This document shows positions 9,039 through 18,779 of a stretch of 64,000 nucleotides of DNA, one piece after another; the first letter of the stretch is position 1, and each line of letters starts with the position of its first letter. The stretch is from Gammaproteobacteria bacterium (GTDB taxonomy: Bacteria; Pseudomonadota; Gammaproteobacteria; PIVX01). The notes beneath the pieces were generated by a model. It was not told the DNA's origin. It was given only the letters and a program-made list of their open reading frames with translations, and ran no database searches. The position numbers and the translations under genes are program-made. Location: NCBI GenBank assembly GCA_003353785.1, contig PIVX01000008.1, positions 1 to 64,000 on the forward strand, written 5' to 3'.

Positions 9039-10280
9039 ATGAATTTTAGTAAGATCTCAATCGTAGGGTTAGGCTATATAGGCCTACCAACAGCCACAGT
9101 AATAGCCTCTAGAAAACAACAAGTAGTCGGTATTGATATTAGTCAAAAAATTGTAAATCACATCAATAACGGTGAAATTCACATTGTAGAGCCTGGTCTA
9201 GACACCCTAGTAAAATCCGTTGTAGAAGATGGATATTTACGCGCAACTACAGTTCCAGAAGCTGCAGAAGTTTTTGTGATCACAGTACCAACACCATTAA
9301 AAAGTGATATGTCTCCAGACTTAAGTTACATTGAATCTGCCTGCCAAACTATTGCTCCAGTAATAAAAAAAGGAGATCTTATCATCCTAGAATCTACCTC
9401 TCCTGTAGGTACAACAGAGCAAGTATCTGCTTGGCTTGACAAATTAAGAGAAGATTTAACCTTCCCACACAATTCCGGAGAAAGTTCTGATGTTCGTGTT
9501 GCCTACAGTCCAGAGAGAATATTACCTGGACATGCTATAAATGAACTAGTTTCAAATGATCGAATTATCGGTGGAATAACACCAAAATGCTCAGAATTAT
9601 GTGAAAAATTCTATGAAATATTCGTAGAAGGTGATATTAGAATAACAAACTCTAGAGTAGCAGAAATGAGCAAATTATCAGAGAATGCATTTAGAGATGC
9701 CAACATTGCCTTTGTAAATGAATTGTCTATTATATGCGATAAATTCGGTATAGATGTTGCTGAGTTAGTAAAATTAGCAAATAGTCATCCTAGGGTTAAT
9801 ATTCTAAATCCAGGACCAGGAGTGGGAGGTCATTGTATATCTGTTGACCCATGGTTTATTGTTAGCCAATCCCCTAATGAGGCAAGATTAATAAGAACAG
9901 CTAGAGAAGTGAATGATGACAAACCTAAATTTGTTGTTAACACAATTAAGAAAAAAGCCGATGACATGAATACCAAGGATATTGTTTGCCTAGGTATTGC
10001 TTTTAAAGCAGACATTGATGATCTACGTGAAAGCCCATCTATTGAGATTGTCAAAAAATTAAGTGAGCTAGGCTATAATGTTCAAGTTGTTGAGCCTAAT
10101 ATCACTGAACTACCTAAAAAACTTAACGGAGGAATTTCACTAATTTCCTTACAGAAAATGCTTGAAAATAGCGATAAAAAAGTTATAACTTCACTGGTAG
10201 CTCATAAAGAGTTCAAAGAATCAGCAGAACAACTTTTACAAAGAGATATAGTAGATTTCTGTGGTTTAACAACTAGCTGA
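9039..10280 (+). CDS. wecC: UDP-N-acetyl-D-mannosaminuronate dehydrogenase (WecC type)
   Basis: A 413-residue member of the UDP-glucose/GDP-mannose dehydrogenase family. It oxidises UDP-ManNAc to UDP-ManNAcA in two NAD-dependent steps in the cytoplasm. Seen: the N-terminal NAD-binding loop (SIVGLGYIGLPTATVIASR), VTVPTPLKSDMSPDLSY, LESTSPVGTTEQV, the central RIIGGITPKCSE segment, and GGHC with the catalytic cysteine at residue 266; then a C-terminal Rossmann domain with GIAFKADIDDLRESPS. Length and motifs fit WecC better than UDP-glucose dehydrogenases, and a WecB homologue (47119-48255) would supply its substrate. The related enzymes for UDP-GalNAc or UDP-GlcNAc remain possible. It follows two promoters and heads the plus-strand polysaccharide cluster. 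Confidence 0.88.
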   Translation: MNFSKISIVGLGYIGLPTATVIASRKQQVVGIDISQKIVNHINNGEIHIVEPGLDTLVKSVVEDGYLRATTVPEAAEVFVITVPTPLKSDMSPDLSYIESACQTIAPVIKKGDLIILESTSPVGTTEQVSAWLDKLREDLTFPHNSGESSDVRVAYSPERILPGHAINELVSNDRIIGGITPKCSELCEKFYEIFVEGDIRITNSRVAEMSKLSENAFRDANIAFVNELSIICDKFGIDVAELVKLANSHPRVNILNPGPGVGGHCISVDPWFIVSQSPNEARLIRTAREVNDDKPKFVVNTIKKKADDMNTKDIVCLGIAFKADIDDLRESPSIEIVKKLSELGYNVQVVEPNITELPKKLNGGISLISLQKMLENSDKKVITSLVAHKEFKESAEQLLQRDIVDFCGLTTS

Positions 10281-10397
10281 GCTTATACTGAGCAAGAATA
10301 ATATTGGTTTGGAGGATAATTAGTCGTAAAATATTTGTAGAACATCTTATAATAGGTATGTATAGTTTATTTTATAATTACCTATCTAGATTAAAAG

Positions 10398-11621
10398 ATG
10401 AAATTTCTTATTTTAACAGATAATTATCCTCCTGAAATGAATGCTAGAGCCAGAATAGTATCTGAATTAGCCAGAGAATGGAGTAAAACTGGCCATAAAA
10501 TTTCCGTAATTACTTCATTCCCAAATTTTCCAAGAGGAAAAATCTTTCCAGGATATAAAAATAAAATTTATCAAAAAGAACAAACCGATGAAATATCCAT
10601 ATTAAGAGTAAAAACTTATATGTACCCAAATAAAGGAATATTTAATAGAATACTAGACTTTTCTTCCTTTATGTTTAGCGGATTCATTGCCGGACTCTTC
10701 CACAAAGACTGTAATATTATTATAGCAAGTACTCCTCAGTTTTTTTGTGCTATTGCCGGCTGTTTATTATCAATAGTTCATAGAAAACCCTTTGTATTAT
10801 TGCTGTCTGATCTATGGCCAGATTCAGTAGTATCTGTAGGAGCTATGAAAAAATCATTCTTTATCAAAGCAGCTAAATTAATTGAAAAATGGCTATACAA
10901 AAAAGCTGATCTTATTTTCATATCTTCTCCTGGATTTAATGGACACTTAGAACGTCTGAATATTAACAAAGACAAGGTCTATTTATCTTTAGCTGGATAT
11001 AATCAGCAGCTCTTCTATCCCAAAGAAAAATCTACGGAAATAATTAAAAAATATAACTTAGAGAAAAACTTTGTCATAGGATATATTGGTACAATGGGGA
11101 TGGCACACAAAATATCTCAGTTATTTGATTTTGCAGACAAATTAAAAGAAGAAGAAAAAATAAAGATCCTCTTAGTTGGAGATGGTATTGATAGAGATAA
11201 TATTGAAAAAAAAATCAAGTCTAATAATATCAGTAATATGATCATTGATGGACCATTCCCATCAAATATAGTTCCAGAATATATATCTATATTAGATATT
11301 AGTATCGTTGTGCTTGCAAATATTGAAACAAATAAAACCGTTATTCCATCCAAAATGATGGAAACAATGGCAATGGGTAAACCAATAATATTATATGCAC
11401 CTACTGGCGCTGCTAGTAAGATGTTAACCAAGGCTAAATCAGGAATTTTTATAGAAATAGGAAAAATTAATTTACTGGTAAAAGAAACTATTCAACTAAT
11501 GAATGATGACAAAAGAATGCTCGAATATTCTAACAATGCTAAGCTATTTGTAAAAAATTTCACCATAGAACGTCAAGCATACATAATCAGCCAAGAACTT
11601 GCTAAATTAAAAAATACATAA
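10398..11621 (+). CDS. GT4 glycosyltransferase, WbuB-like
   Basis: The N-terminus (ILTDNYPPEMNARARIVSELAREW), VITSFPNFPRGK and LSDLWPDSVV are typical of the WbuB-like branch of GT4, enzymes that add an amino sugar such as N-acetylfucosamine to O-antigen or capsule units. The C-terminal half has FVIGYIGTMGMAH, LLVGDGIDRD and a SKMMETMAMGKPIILYA donor-binding segment with the conserved glutamate. 407 residues, the usual length. It lies 117 bases after wecC on the same strand and probably acts in the same pathway at the inner membrane face. The exact donor is inference. Confidence 0.82.
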   Translation: MKFLILTDNYPPEMNARARIVSELAREWSKTGHKISVITSFPNFPRGKIFPGYKNKIYQKEQTDEISILRVKTYMYPNKGIFNRILDFSSFMFSGFIAGLFHKDCNIIIASTPQFFCAIAGCLLSIVHRKPFVLLLSDLWPDSVVSVGAMKKSFFIKAAKLIEKWLYKKADLIFISSPGFNGHLERLNINKDKVYLSLAGYNQQLFYPKEKSTEIIKKYNLEKNFVIGYIGTMGMAHKISQLFDFADKLKEEEKIKILLVGDGIDRDNIEKKIKSNNISNMIIDGPFPSNIVPEYISILDISIVVLANIETNKTVIPSKMMETMAMGKPIILYAPTGAASKMLTKAKSGIFIEIGKINLLVKETIQLMNDDKRMLEYSNNAKLFVKNFTIERQAYIISQELAKLKNT

Positions 11622-12033
11622 ACATTAAAGCCCTCATAGATCCATAACAAGTCATGTTTTATTGGTTAAGTAAAATTCCTCGTCTTTACAAAAAACCCAA
11701 AAGGAAGCTGAAAGTAGCTCTTCAAGAGATATGGGCAATCATTTAAACACTTCCAAAAACCACAAGATTTTTAAAAAGCTATATTTATCTTAGTTTTAAC
11801 TAAAGGTATCAGTATCAAAAACATAAAATATACCCATAGTCATCCAAATTTTTAATTTATAGAATTAGTAAATTATGTACTACCAATCAAAATGAAGACA
11901 AAATTTATACAAATCTATAATGCACTATTATCACGTTTGTAAAAGTATATGCTAAAATAAAGTAATGCTTTATCAATTTAATTAGTAAATTTATCAAGCT
12001 ACCTAAAAAGAAACCAGGTAAAAATAACTATAT
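11622..12033. other. Intergenic region within the polysaccharide cluster
   Basis: 412 AT-rich bases. A 30-codon plus-strand reading at 11654-11746 (IPRLYKKPKRKLKVALQ...) has an unusually basic, coding-like composition and may be a relic, but it has no clear relative. I see no strong terminator or promoter. Confidence 0.4.
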
Positions 12034-12858
12034 ATGTTTAATAGGCTTAGAAAGAAAATTAAAAATTTTTTTACTATCAAGATTTATGATGGCTGGGAAG
12101 ACATCAGAGAATCTTTGTCTTTGCTAAAAGTAACTATCTGGATGGGTTGGATAGGAACTTTACTACCATTTAGAGATACCAAAATTGGTCCATATTGGAT
12201 AACCTTTATATGCGCTATTTGGGTATTTTCAATAGGAATAATATTTAACCCTAACAAGGCATTCGAAGACGTGCCATTTCTTACTTATGTGTCTATTGGC
12301 ATAGTTTTATTTGATATAATCAGAGCTTTTCTAGGGGAGGGCTCTAGCGCATTTACTAAAGAAGCAAATATCATTTTAAATGTACCAAATCCTTTTTTTA
12401 TTTACATTATAAAGGTAATGGTAAAAGCCATTATTCATTTTACTATGTGTCTCCCTGTAATTATATTAGCTATGATAATAGATAGAGTAACTATTAATTT
12501 ATATTTTCTGCTAATATTTCCAGGAATGATCTTGCTGTTAATTTTTGGTACAGGCACATGTCTATTTTTAGCTACTATTGCTACCAGATATAGAGATATT
12601 CGGTTTGTTATGCAAGCTTCTATGAGATTTCTATTTTTTGTTACCCCTGTTTTTTGGATTAAAAGCAGTGGAGTTCGTGAAATTATTGCTGAATTCAATC
12701 CTATCTATCATTTGCTAACTATTATTCGTGAACCTGCGATGGGAACCATGCCATCTTTACATAGTTATATAGTTAGTATGCTAATTAGTTTATTTGCTTT
12801 AATTATAGGTTTTAGTATTTTTTCTATCATGCGTAATAGAATAGCTCACTGGTTGTAA
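12034..12858 (+). CDS. ABC-2 type polysaccharide export permease (Wzm/KpsM type)
   Basis: A 274-residue integral membrane protein with about six hydrophobic segments: LPFRDTKIGPYWITFICAIW, a segment near LTYVSIGIVLFDIIRAFLG, then three more, ending with MLISLFALIIGFSIFSIM. The short region after the first helix with R-x-T-K-I-G-P-x-W is characteristic of polysaccharide and polyol phosphate exporters. It would form the membrane channel that flips undecaprenyl-linked polysaccharide to the periplasm. It is immediately followed (2 bases) by its ATPase, confirming the pair. Confidence 0.85.
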   Translation: MFNRLRKKIKNFFTIKIYDGWEDIRESLSLLKVTIWMGWIGTLLPFRDTKIGPYWITFICAIWVFSIGIIFNPNKAFEDVPFLTYVSIGIVLFDIIRAFLGEGSSAFTKEANIILNVPNPFFIYIIKVMVKAIIHFTMCLPVIILAMIIDRVTINLYFLLIFPGMILLLIFGTGTCLFLATIATRYRDIRFVMQASMRFLFFVTPVFWIKSSGVREIIAEFNPIYHLLTIIREPAMGTMPSLHSYIVSMLISLFALIIGFSIFSIMRNRIAHWL

Positions 12859-12860
12859 TT

Positions 12861-13628
12861 ATGAAAGAGGACTCTAATATCTATCTTACCCTGAAAAATA
12901 TTTGCCTAAATTTACCGGTAGTAGCAGATATTAGTAAAAATAAGCCTTATATTCAAAACACTGAAAAAATTACCGTTGGCAATACAATTGAAATTATCGA
13001 TAATAAGAAATTTGTTAGAGCATTAAAAAACATCTCGGTAGACTTTCAGTTTGGTACAAGAATTGCTATATTAGGAGCTAATGGTTCTGGCAAAACTTCC
13101 CTCCTACGAGTCCTAAGTGGAATTTATAAACCATCAACTGGGAAACGGAAAGTTAAAGGTAAAATATCAGCATTATTTTCTTCATCAATTGGACTAAATA
13201 TGCATGGCACAGGAATTGAGAATACTAGATATGCTTGTGCATTGTATGGTTTTGATTATAAAGAAACTGATGCCATTATCAACAATGTTCGTGATTTCTC
13301 TGAGCTAGGTGATTATATGGACCTACCCATACGTACATATTCACGAGGGATGAAAACAAGATTAGGTTTTTCTATTATTACTAGTGTTAGACCAGATATA
13401 TTAATAATCGATGAAGTATTGTCTGCGGGAGATTTTGCCTTTTCAAAAAAAATTAGTAAAAAAATGCACGAAGTTCTACAAAGAGCAAAAATCTTGGTCT
13501 TTGCCTCCCATTCTGCTGAATTAATGAAAATGTTTTGTGAAGAAGCTCTATGGATATCTAAAGGAGAAATAAAATTGGCCGGTGATTTTAAAACAGTTTG
13601 GGACGCTTACAAAAAACAAACAGAATGA
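12861..13628 (+). CDS. ABC transporter ATPase for polysaccharide export (Wzt/KpsT type)
   Basis: Walker A (GANGSGKTSLLRVL), the YSRGMKTRLGFS signature typical of polysaccharide exporter ATPases, and Walker B (DILIIDEVLSAGD) are all present. The SSIGLNMHGTGIEN segment is also characteristic of this subfamily. At 255 residues it lacks the C-terminal carbohydrate-binding domain found on long Wzt proteins, so export should not depend on recognition of a terminal cap by this subunit. It carries an N-terminal extension of about 50 residues before the core beta-strands. The end overlaps the next glycosyltransferase start by ATGA. Confidence 0.88.
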   Translation: MKEDSNIYLTLKNICLNLPVVADISKNKPYIQNTEKITVGNTIEIIDNKKFVRALKNISVDFQFGTRIAILGANGSGKTSLLRVLSGIYKPSTGKRKVKGKISALFSSSIGLNMHGTGIENTRYACALYGFDYKETDAIINNVRDFSELGDYMDLPIRTYSRGMKTRLGFSIITSVRPDILIIDEVLSAGDFAFSKKISKKMHEVLQRAKILVFASHSAELMKMFCEEALWISKGEIKLAGDFKTVWDAYKKQTE

Positions 13629-14827
13629 AAGAACCTGTTAAAGTTTCTATGCTTGTCTGGAACGAATTTACTAATGATGCCAGAGTATTAAAAGAAGCAG
13701 AAACTCTCCAGAACAATAATTACCTAGTTACCGTCTATGCTTTACACACTCCTGGTAAAACTAATAAGCAAGAAATATTAACTTCAGGGATACGCATTAA
13801 ACGCATCTTTTCCAATATCTTATGGCTATCTCAAAAAACTAAAAATAAAAATAAAATCCAAAAGCCCATTCGCAGAAGTGGGTTTTTTAAGAAATTCTAT
13901 CTTATATTATCTAGAATCTGGATACATATTTTATTCGTATTAAATATCGTAAAATCTAAACCCAATATTATTCATGCACATGATGTAAATATGTTGCCAG
14001 CTGCATGGTTATCAATGCTATTATCTCGTGCAAAACTGATCTACGATGCTCATGAAGTTAGTGTTGATCGAGAGGGATATGCAGGTTTTAGAAAATTTAT
14101 TTGGTGTATCGAAAAATTTATTTTAAATTATACCTCTGGAATTATTACAACTACAAATACTAGAGCAAAATTTTTTGCCAGAGCCTATAAGATCCAAAGA
14201 CCAGTAGTCTTACAAAATCGACCTAAATATTTACCATATCAAAAATCTAATATAATCAGAGAAAAACTTAAACTACAACATCAATGGCCAATTATTGTCT
14301 ATCAAGGAGGGCTGCAACAAGGCAGGGGACTAGAGATGCTAATATCGATAACCCCTAAAATAAACAACGCATATTTTGTTTTTATTGGTAATGGACGTAT
14401 CAAATTCACCTTACAAGAATTGGTTAGAGAATTAAATGTTGGAGATAGAGTATATTTTATTAATACACTATCACTTACAGAGTTACCTAAATATACAGCT
14501 GCTGCTGATTTAGGAATTCAACCTATCCTAAATACTTGCTTCAATCATTTCTCTACAGACTCAAATAAATTATTTGAATACATAATGGCTGGATTGCCTG
14601 TTATTGCAAGTAATTTACCTGAAATTAGAAAAATTATTAATTCATATGAAGTCGGTATAGTATTTAAAGAAGGAGACTCTCTTGAACTTATTAAAACAAT
14701 CCAACTACTATTTAAAGATCCCAAACTTATGAGCAAGTTACAAAAAAACTCTATTAAATCCGCCAAAAAACTCTCTTGGGAGTCACAAGAACCTACTCTA
14801 TTAAAACTTTATAGTTCTTTAATCTAA
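13625..14827 (+). CDS. GT4-family glycosyltransferase
   Basis: The ATG at 13625 forms an ATGA overlap with the exporter ATPase stop, so I prefer it over an upstream in-frame start at 13598. The N-terminal half shows SMLVWNEFTNDARVLKEAETL-like sequence, IIHAHDVNMLPAAWL and LIYDAHEVSVD, the C-terminal half QWPIIVYQGGLQQGRGLE, VFIGNGRIKF and SNKLFEYIMAGLPVIASN with the family glutamate. These fit GT-B enzymes of family 4. About 400 residues. Translational coupling to the export ATPase implies it works on the same exported polysaccharide; sugar specificity is unknown. Confidence 0.83.
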   Translation: MKEPVKVSMLVWNEFTNDARVLKEAETLQNNNYLVTVYALHTPGKTNKQEILTSGIRIKRIFSNILWLSQKTKNKNKIQKPIRRSGFFKKFYLILSRIWIHILFVLNIVKSKPNIIHAHDVNMLPAAWLSMLLSRAKLIYDAHEVSVDREGYAGFRKFIWCIEKFILNYTSGIITTTNTRAKFFARAYKIQRPVVLQNRPKYLPYQKSNIIREKLKLQHQWPIIVYQGGLQQGRGLEMLISITPKINNAYFVFIGNGRIKFTLQELVRELNVGDRVYFINTLSLTELPKYTAAADLGIQPILNTCFNHFSTDSNKLFEYIMAGLPVIASNLPEIRKIINSYEVGIVFKEGDSLELIKTIQLLFKDPKLMSKLQKNSIKSAKKLSWESQEPTLLKLYSSLI

Positions 14828-14927
14828 CTTTTGCAAACTGTCATGATATAATAAAATTTGAGCTTAAGAAAGTTTTTCAATATGAATTAGATGTATGCTT
14901 AATGAGTCATACTTAGTACAATACTAT

Positions 14928-17429
14928 ATGCTAAAAAAAAATCTGCTAACAAATATTTTTATATTAAACTTTATTGTCTTCTTAATAAGCATATCGTTTA
15001 TTCTGGTATCAGTAGCACATACTGATGAAGAAAGTAAAAAAATTGCTGAAGATATCCTTTTTACTCATCAACCTTTATCAACTAATGCATGCCAAGGGTA
15101 CTATACAGAAAGAAATTTTAGTAACTCCGAAAAACATATAAAAATTACAGCTAACAACTTGCAAGTACTAGAAAACAATATCTCTCTGCTAAAGGGCAAT
15201 GTGGAAGCTTTTCATGCTAATAAATACTTGCGTTCAAAAACAGCTAAAGTCTATCCTGATGATAAAACAAATAAAATAAAAGATATCGAATTATTTGATA
15301 ATGTTAAACTTTTTTCTGAAGGTGCTATAATAAATGGCAACTATGCTAAATTTGATATTTTAAATAATACGGGCATTGTGAAAGATGCAATTTACCGTAT
15401 TAATATCTCTAGTTTTAAAGACAGATCTGAAAAATATTTTGGCCATGGTAAATCTGAAGTAATAATTCAAGAAAAAGAAAAATATTTTAATTGTAAAAAA
15501 GTTTCCTTTACAACATGTACACCCTATATCAATAGTTGGCATATGCGAGCAAGCAAGCTTGATATTGATCAAGAAGAGCAAATGGCATACGCTAAACATG
15601 CTATCTTTTATATTAGACAAGTCCCAGTTTTTTATCTGCCATACTTTAGTTTTCCAATCAGTGATGAAAGAAAATCTGGTTTTCTATATCCGTGGTTTAA
15701 CTATTCAAATAGTTTAGGAGCTGGCATTAAAATACCATATTATTTAAACCTAGCACCAAATTATGATGCTACGCTCTCGCCTGAATATATCCATAAACAT
15801 GGAATGAAATTCAACGGAGAATTTAGGTTTTTATCAAAAATTACCGAAGGTACTCTACAAACTTCTTTTATACAAAAGGACAAAACTTTTATAAATACTC
15901 AAGATACTACTCCAACTAATACTGCTCTCCCAAATAAAATAACTAACAGGCATCTAGGACAAAACCGTGGAGAAGTAAAATTCAAAGAATCTTTTAATTT
16001 TAGCAAAAAAATATCTGGGGCAATAGACGTTCATGCTGTAAGTGATGATGACTATTTACAAGACTTTAACAATTCTTTTAATACTCTGGCTTCTAACAAT
16101 TTAGCTCAATCTGCTAAATTAGCATATGCAGATCCTAATTGGAGAATAGCATCAGAAGTAATAGTCTATCAAACATTAAGTCCTTCTGATCTAAAAGCGG
16201 TAACATCACGACCTTATTTCAACTTACCAAAAATAACTGCCGACACTAAATATCATAATATATTAAAAATTGTTAATGTAGATAATACTGCTGGATATAC
16301 AAATTATTGGAATCCACAAGAACAATTATTTGGTCAATGGAAGCAAATACAACGATATCGAACGAAACCATCATTGGAAATTAATTTAGAAGATAAATTT
16401 GGTTTTATAAGACCAAAAGTTGCTGTCCATGTTTCTAAATACAATATGTATAAATTCCAACTAAAGAAAGGAAAAGAAATCGATCTTACTCCAAAATTTG
16501 AAACTACCAAAATAATTCCTATCTATACCGTTGATTCTAGCTTAATCCTAGAAAAATTAGGGGAAAAATATAGCCAAAAATTAACCGCCAGAGTGATGTA
16601 TAGCTATATTCCAGAAGTTGATCAAAATAAAATTATATCACTCGATTCAGGATATAACTCTTTATCATTTAACAATTTATTTAAGCCAAATAGATTCTCA
16701 GGTTTCGATCGTGTTGGTGATACAAAGCAAATAAGCTATGGTTTATCTACAGACATACTACCTATTGATAGCAATGTCCCCTTTGTTTCCATGGGCATTG
16801 GGCAAATAACGTACTTTAAAGACAGAAAAGTGACAATCTGCACAACAGCCGGTTGCTCAGATAACGCTTTCCTAGGATATGTCCCAATAGATAACCAATT
16901 TTCGCCAATAGCTGCTTTTTTCAATTTACAAGTCAATAAAATTTTAACATGGAAAAACGAAATCGTATATTCTCACCAGAAACAATCCGTGGATATTTTT
17001 AGCTCAAATCTACAATACAAACCTGATAAGCGTAAAATTTTAAATATAGGTTACTCTCATATTATAAATGGAGATCAAATTATTCCTACCCTAACTCCAA
17101 CTGATAAGACTCAAAATCTAGATCAAGTCAATATTTCAACTAGTCTACCGATAAATACTTATTGGAGTTTTTATGCTGGAATGAGTTATAATATAAATGC
17201 AGATTACTTTAGGCATTATTTTTCTGGTTTAGAGTATAATAGTTGTTGTTGGGCGATAAGATTATTAACTGGAAGGGCTTATATGGGTTTAGATAATACG
17301 GATAAACCTAAATTCGATGATAAAGTATATATACAATTTGTCTTAAAAGGTTTAGGATCATATGCAACAGACGATATTCATAATCTTCTTAAAACTCATA
17401 TACCTGGGTTCCAAGACCATTTAGTATAG
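14928..17429 (+). CDS. lptD: LPS-assembly protein LptD
   Basis: Outer-membrane beta-barrel that, with LptE, inserts lipopolysaccharide into the outer leaflet. The ATG at 14928 (MLKKNLLTNIF) gives a normal signal sequence ending near VAHTDEE; a start at 14895 adds eleven odd residues. A periplasmic OstA/LptA-like beta-jellyroll is visible (residues about 70-160, ITANNLQVLENNISLLKGNV), then the barrel beginning at YLPYFSFPISDERKSGFLYP. Cysteines at about 55, 189 and 197 and an adjacent pair at about 773-774 (NSCCWAIR) match the pattern used for the essential inter-domain disulfides of E. coli LptD, with one additional cysteine. 833 residues, slightly longer than in E. coli. surA follows after 10 bases. 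Confidence 0.93.
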   Translation: MLKKNLLTNIFILNFIVFLISISFILVSVAHTDEESKKIAEDILFTHQPLSTNACQGYYTERNFSNSEKHIKITANNLQVLENNISLLKGNVEAFHANKYLRSKTAKVYPDDKTNKIKDIELFDNVKLFSEGAIINGNYAKFDILNNTGIVKDAIYRINISSFKDRSEKYFGHGKSEVIIQEKEKYFNCKKVSFTTCTPYINSWHMRASKLDIDQEEQMAYAKHAIFYIRQVPVFYLPYFSFPISDERKSGFLYPWFNYSNSLGAGIKIPYYLNLAPNYDATLSPEYIHKHGMKFNGEFRFLSKITEGTLQTSFIQKDKTFINTQDTTPTNTALPNKITNRHLGQNRGEVKFKESFNFSKKISGAIDVHAVSDDDYLQDFNNSFNTLASNNLAQSAKLAYADPNWRIASEVIVYQTLSPSDLKAVTSRPYFNLPKITADTKYHNILKIVNVDNTAGYTNYWNPQEQLFGQWKQIQRYRTKPSLEINLEDKFGFIRPKVAVHVSKYNMYKFQLKKGKEIDLTPKFETTKIIPIYTVDSSLILEKLGEKYSQKLTARVMYSYIPEVDQNKIISLDSGYNSLSFNNLFKPNRFSGFDRVGDTKQISYGLSTDILPIDSNVPFVSMGIGQITYFKDRKVTICTTAGCSDNAFLGYVPIDNQFSPIAAFFNLQVNKILTWKNEIVYSHQKQSVDIFSSNLQYKPDKRKILNIGYSHIINGDQIIPTLTPTDKTQNLDQVNISTSLPINTYWSFYAGMSYNINADYFRHYFSGLEYNSCCWAIRLLTGRAYMGLDNTDKPKFDDKVYIQFVLKGLGSYATDDIHNLLKTHIPGFQDHLV

Positions 17430-17439
17430 GTAATTTAAC

Positions 17440-18756
17440 ATGAATAAATTAACAGATATTATCTTATTTCTAAGAATTAGCATTTTAATTTTTTTGCTAT
17501 CATATTTCTCATTTTTGCGCGCCGGTGAACCAATAGATCAGATTTATGCAATTGTTAACCAAGATCCAATAACCAAACAAGAATTTGACAATAAAATGGA
17601 TATGATATCATCTCAATATATTGCATTTGGTAAAACCATTCCTCCTAAAAAACAATTAACTAAAGAAGTACTATCTAAGTTAATTGATGATAGTTTACAA
17701 TTACAACTGGCTGAGCAAAACAATGTAACAGCTACTTCTGCTGAAGTAAAAGAAGCAATTGCTGGAATAGCTTTTAGAAATCAAATGTCTTTTACCGAAT
17801 TGAAAAAAAATATTGTTAATTCAGGACAAAGTTTTGATAATTATGAAAATGAAATAAAAATAGAACTTATAATATCAAAACTCCACCAACAAGTAATTAG
17901 ACCAATACAAATTACTGAGCAACAAATTAATGAATATTTAACAGCTCATGGTAAACTCGACAAAAGTAAAGCTTATCATCTTGAAGATATTAAAATATCT
18001 TTGCCAGAAGACCCATCCGATAACGACATCACTGTGGCCACAACTATTGCAAAAACTCTAGTTAAATCTACAGGGAAGAATAAAAAAATTAGAGATATTA
18101 TTGAGAATATCAATGATGATAGATACCCTATCATAATAGTGGATAGAGGCTTCCAAACCCAAGCAGAAATGCCCACCCTATTTGCCAAAGAAATAAAAAA
18201 GATAAAGAAAGGTTCTCTTTCAAAGCCTATTGAAACTCCAAATGGTATTCATGTATTACATCTAATTACAACCAAAAACGTGCAACCTACTTCCTACGTG
18301 AATCAACTTCACGTTCATCATATCCTAATAAAACCTGATTCGCTAGGAGGCTCCATGACAGAAGCTAAGAAAGAAGCTGATAAGATATATAAAACTATTA
18401 AGGATGGAGCAAATTTTTATGAAGTAGCAAAAGATAAATCTCATGACTCAAATAGTGCTCCAAAAAAAGGAGATTTAGGTTGGCATACTGCTGATGACCT
18501 CCCTCCTCAGCTAGCTCTAGCAGTCAATAATATAAAAGTTAATGAGCTCAGCAAACCTATAGAATCACCAGTAGGATGGCATCTATTAATGATTAAAAAT
18601 ACTAAAAAGGTTGATATATCAAAAAATCTTGAACGTAAACAAGCTCTTCAATATTTAACTCAAAAAGAGCATAATGAGCAACTAAATAAATGGTTAAGTC
18701 AATTAAAATATAGTGCATATATTAAAATAATGAAAAAAGAATTGCAGGATTTATAG
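17440..18756 (+). CDS. surA: Periplasmic peptidyl-prolyl isomerase/chaperone SurA
   Basis: Chaperone for outer-membrane proteins, including LptD. It has a hydrophobic signal region (ISILIFLLSYFSFLRAG), an N-terminal SurA chaperone domain (IDQIYAIVNQDPITKQEFD and on to residue about 175), and two parvulin-type domains. The first (about 180-280) is diverged and lacks the usual histidine-rich start; the second (about 288-395) has VNQLHVHHILIKPD, EVAKDKSHDSNSAPKKGDLGW and PIESPVGWHLLMI, like active parvulins. 438 residues, the usual length. The lptD-surA order is classic for gammaproteobacteria; pdxA, which often follows, is absent here. Confidence 0.92.
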   Translation: MNKLTDIILFLRISILIFLLSYFSFLRAGEPIDQIYAIVNQDPITKQEFDNKMDMISSQYIAFGKTIPPKKQLTKEVLSKLIDDSLQLQLAEQNNVTATSAEVKEAIAGIAFRNQMSFTELKKNIVNSGQSFDNYENEIKIELIISKLHQQVIRPIQITEQQINEYLTAHGKLDKSKAYHLEDIKISLPEDPSDNDITVATTIAKTLVKSTGKNKKIRDIIENINDDRYPIIIVDRGFQTQAEMPTLFAKEIKKIKKGSLSKPIETPNGIHVLHLITTKNVQPTSYVNQLHVHHILIKPDSLGGSMTEAKKEADKIYKTIKDGANFYEVAKDKSHDSNSAPKKGDLGWHTADDLPPQLALAVNNIKVNELSKPIESPVGWHLLMIKNTKKVDISKNLERKQALQYLTQKEHNEQLNKWLSQLKYSAYIKIMKKELQDL

Positions 18757-18779
18757 TTTTTTAACCATAAATATATAAG

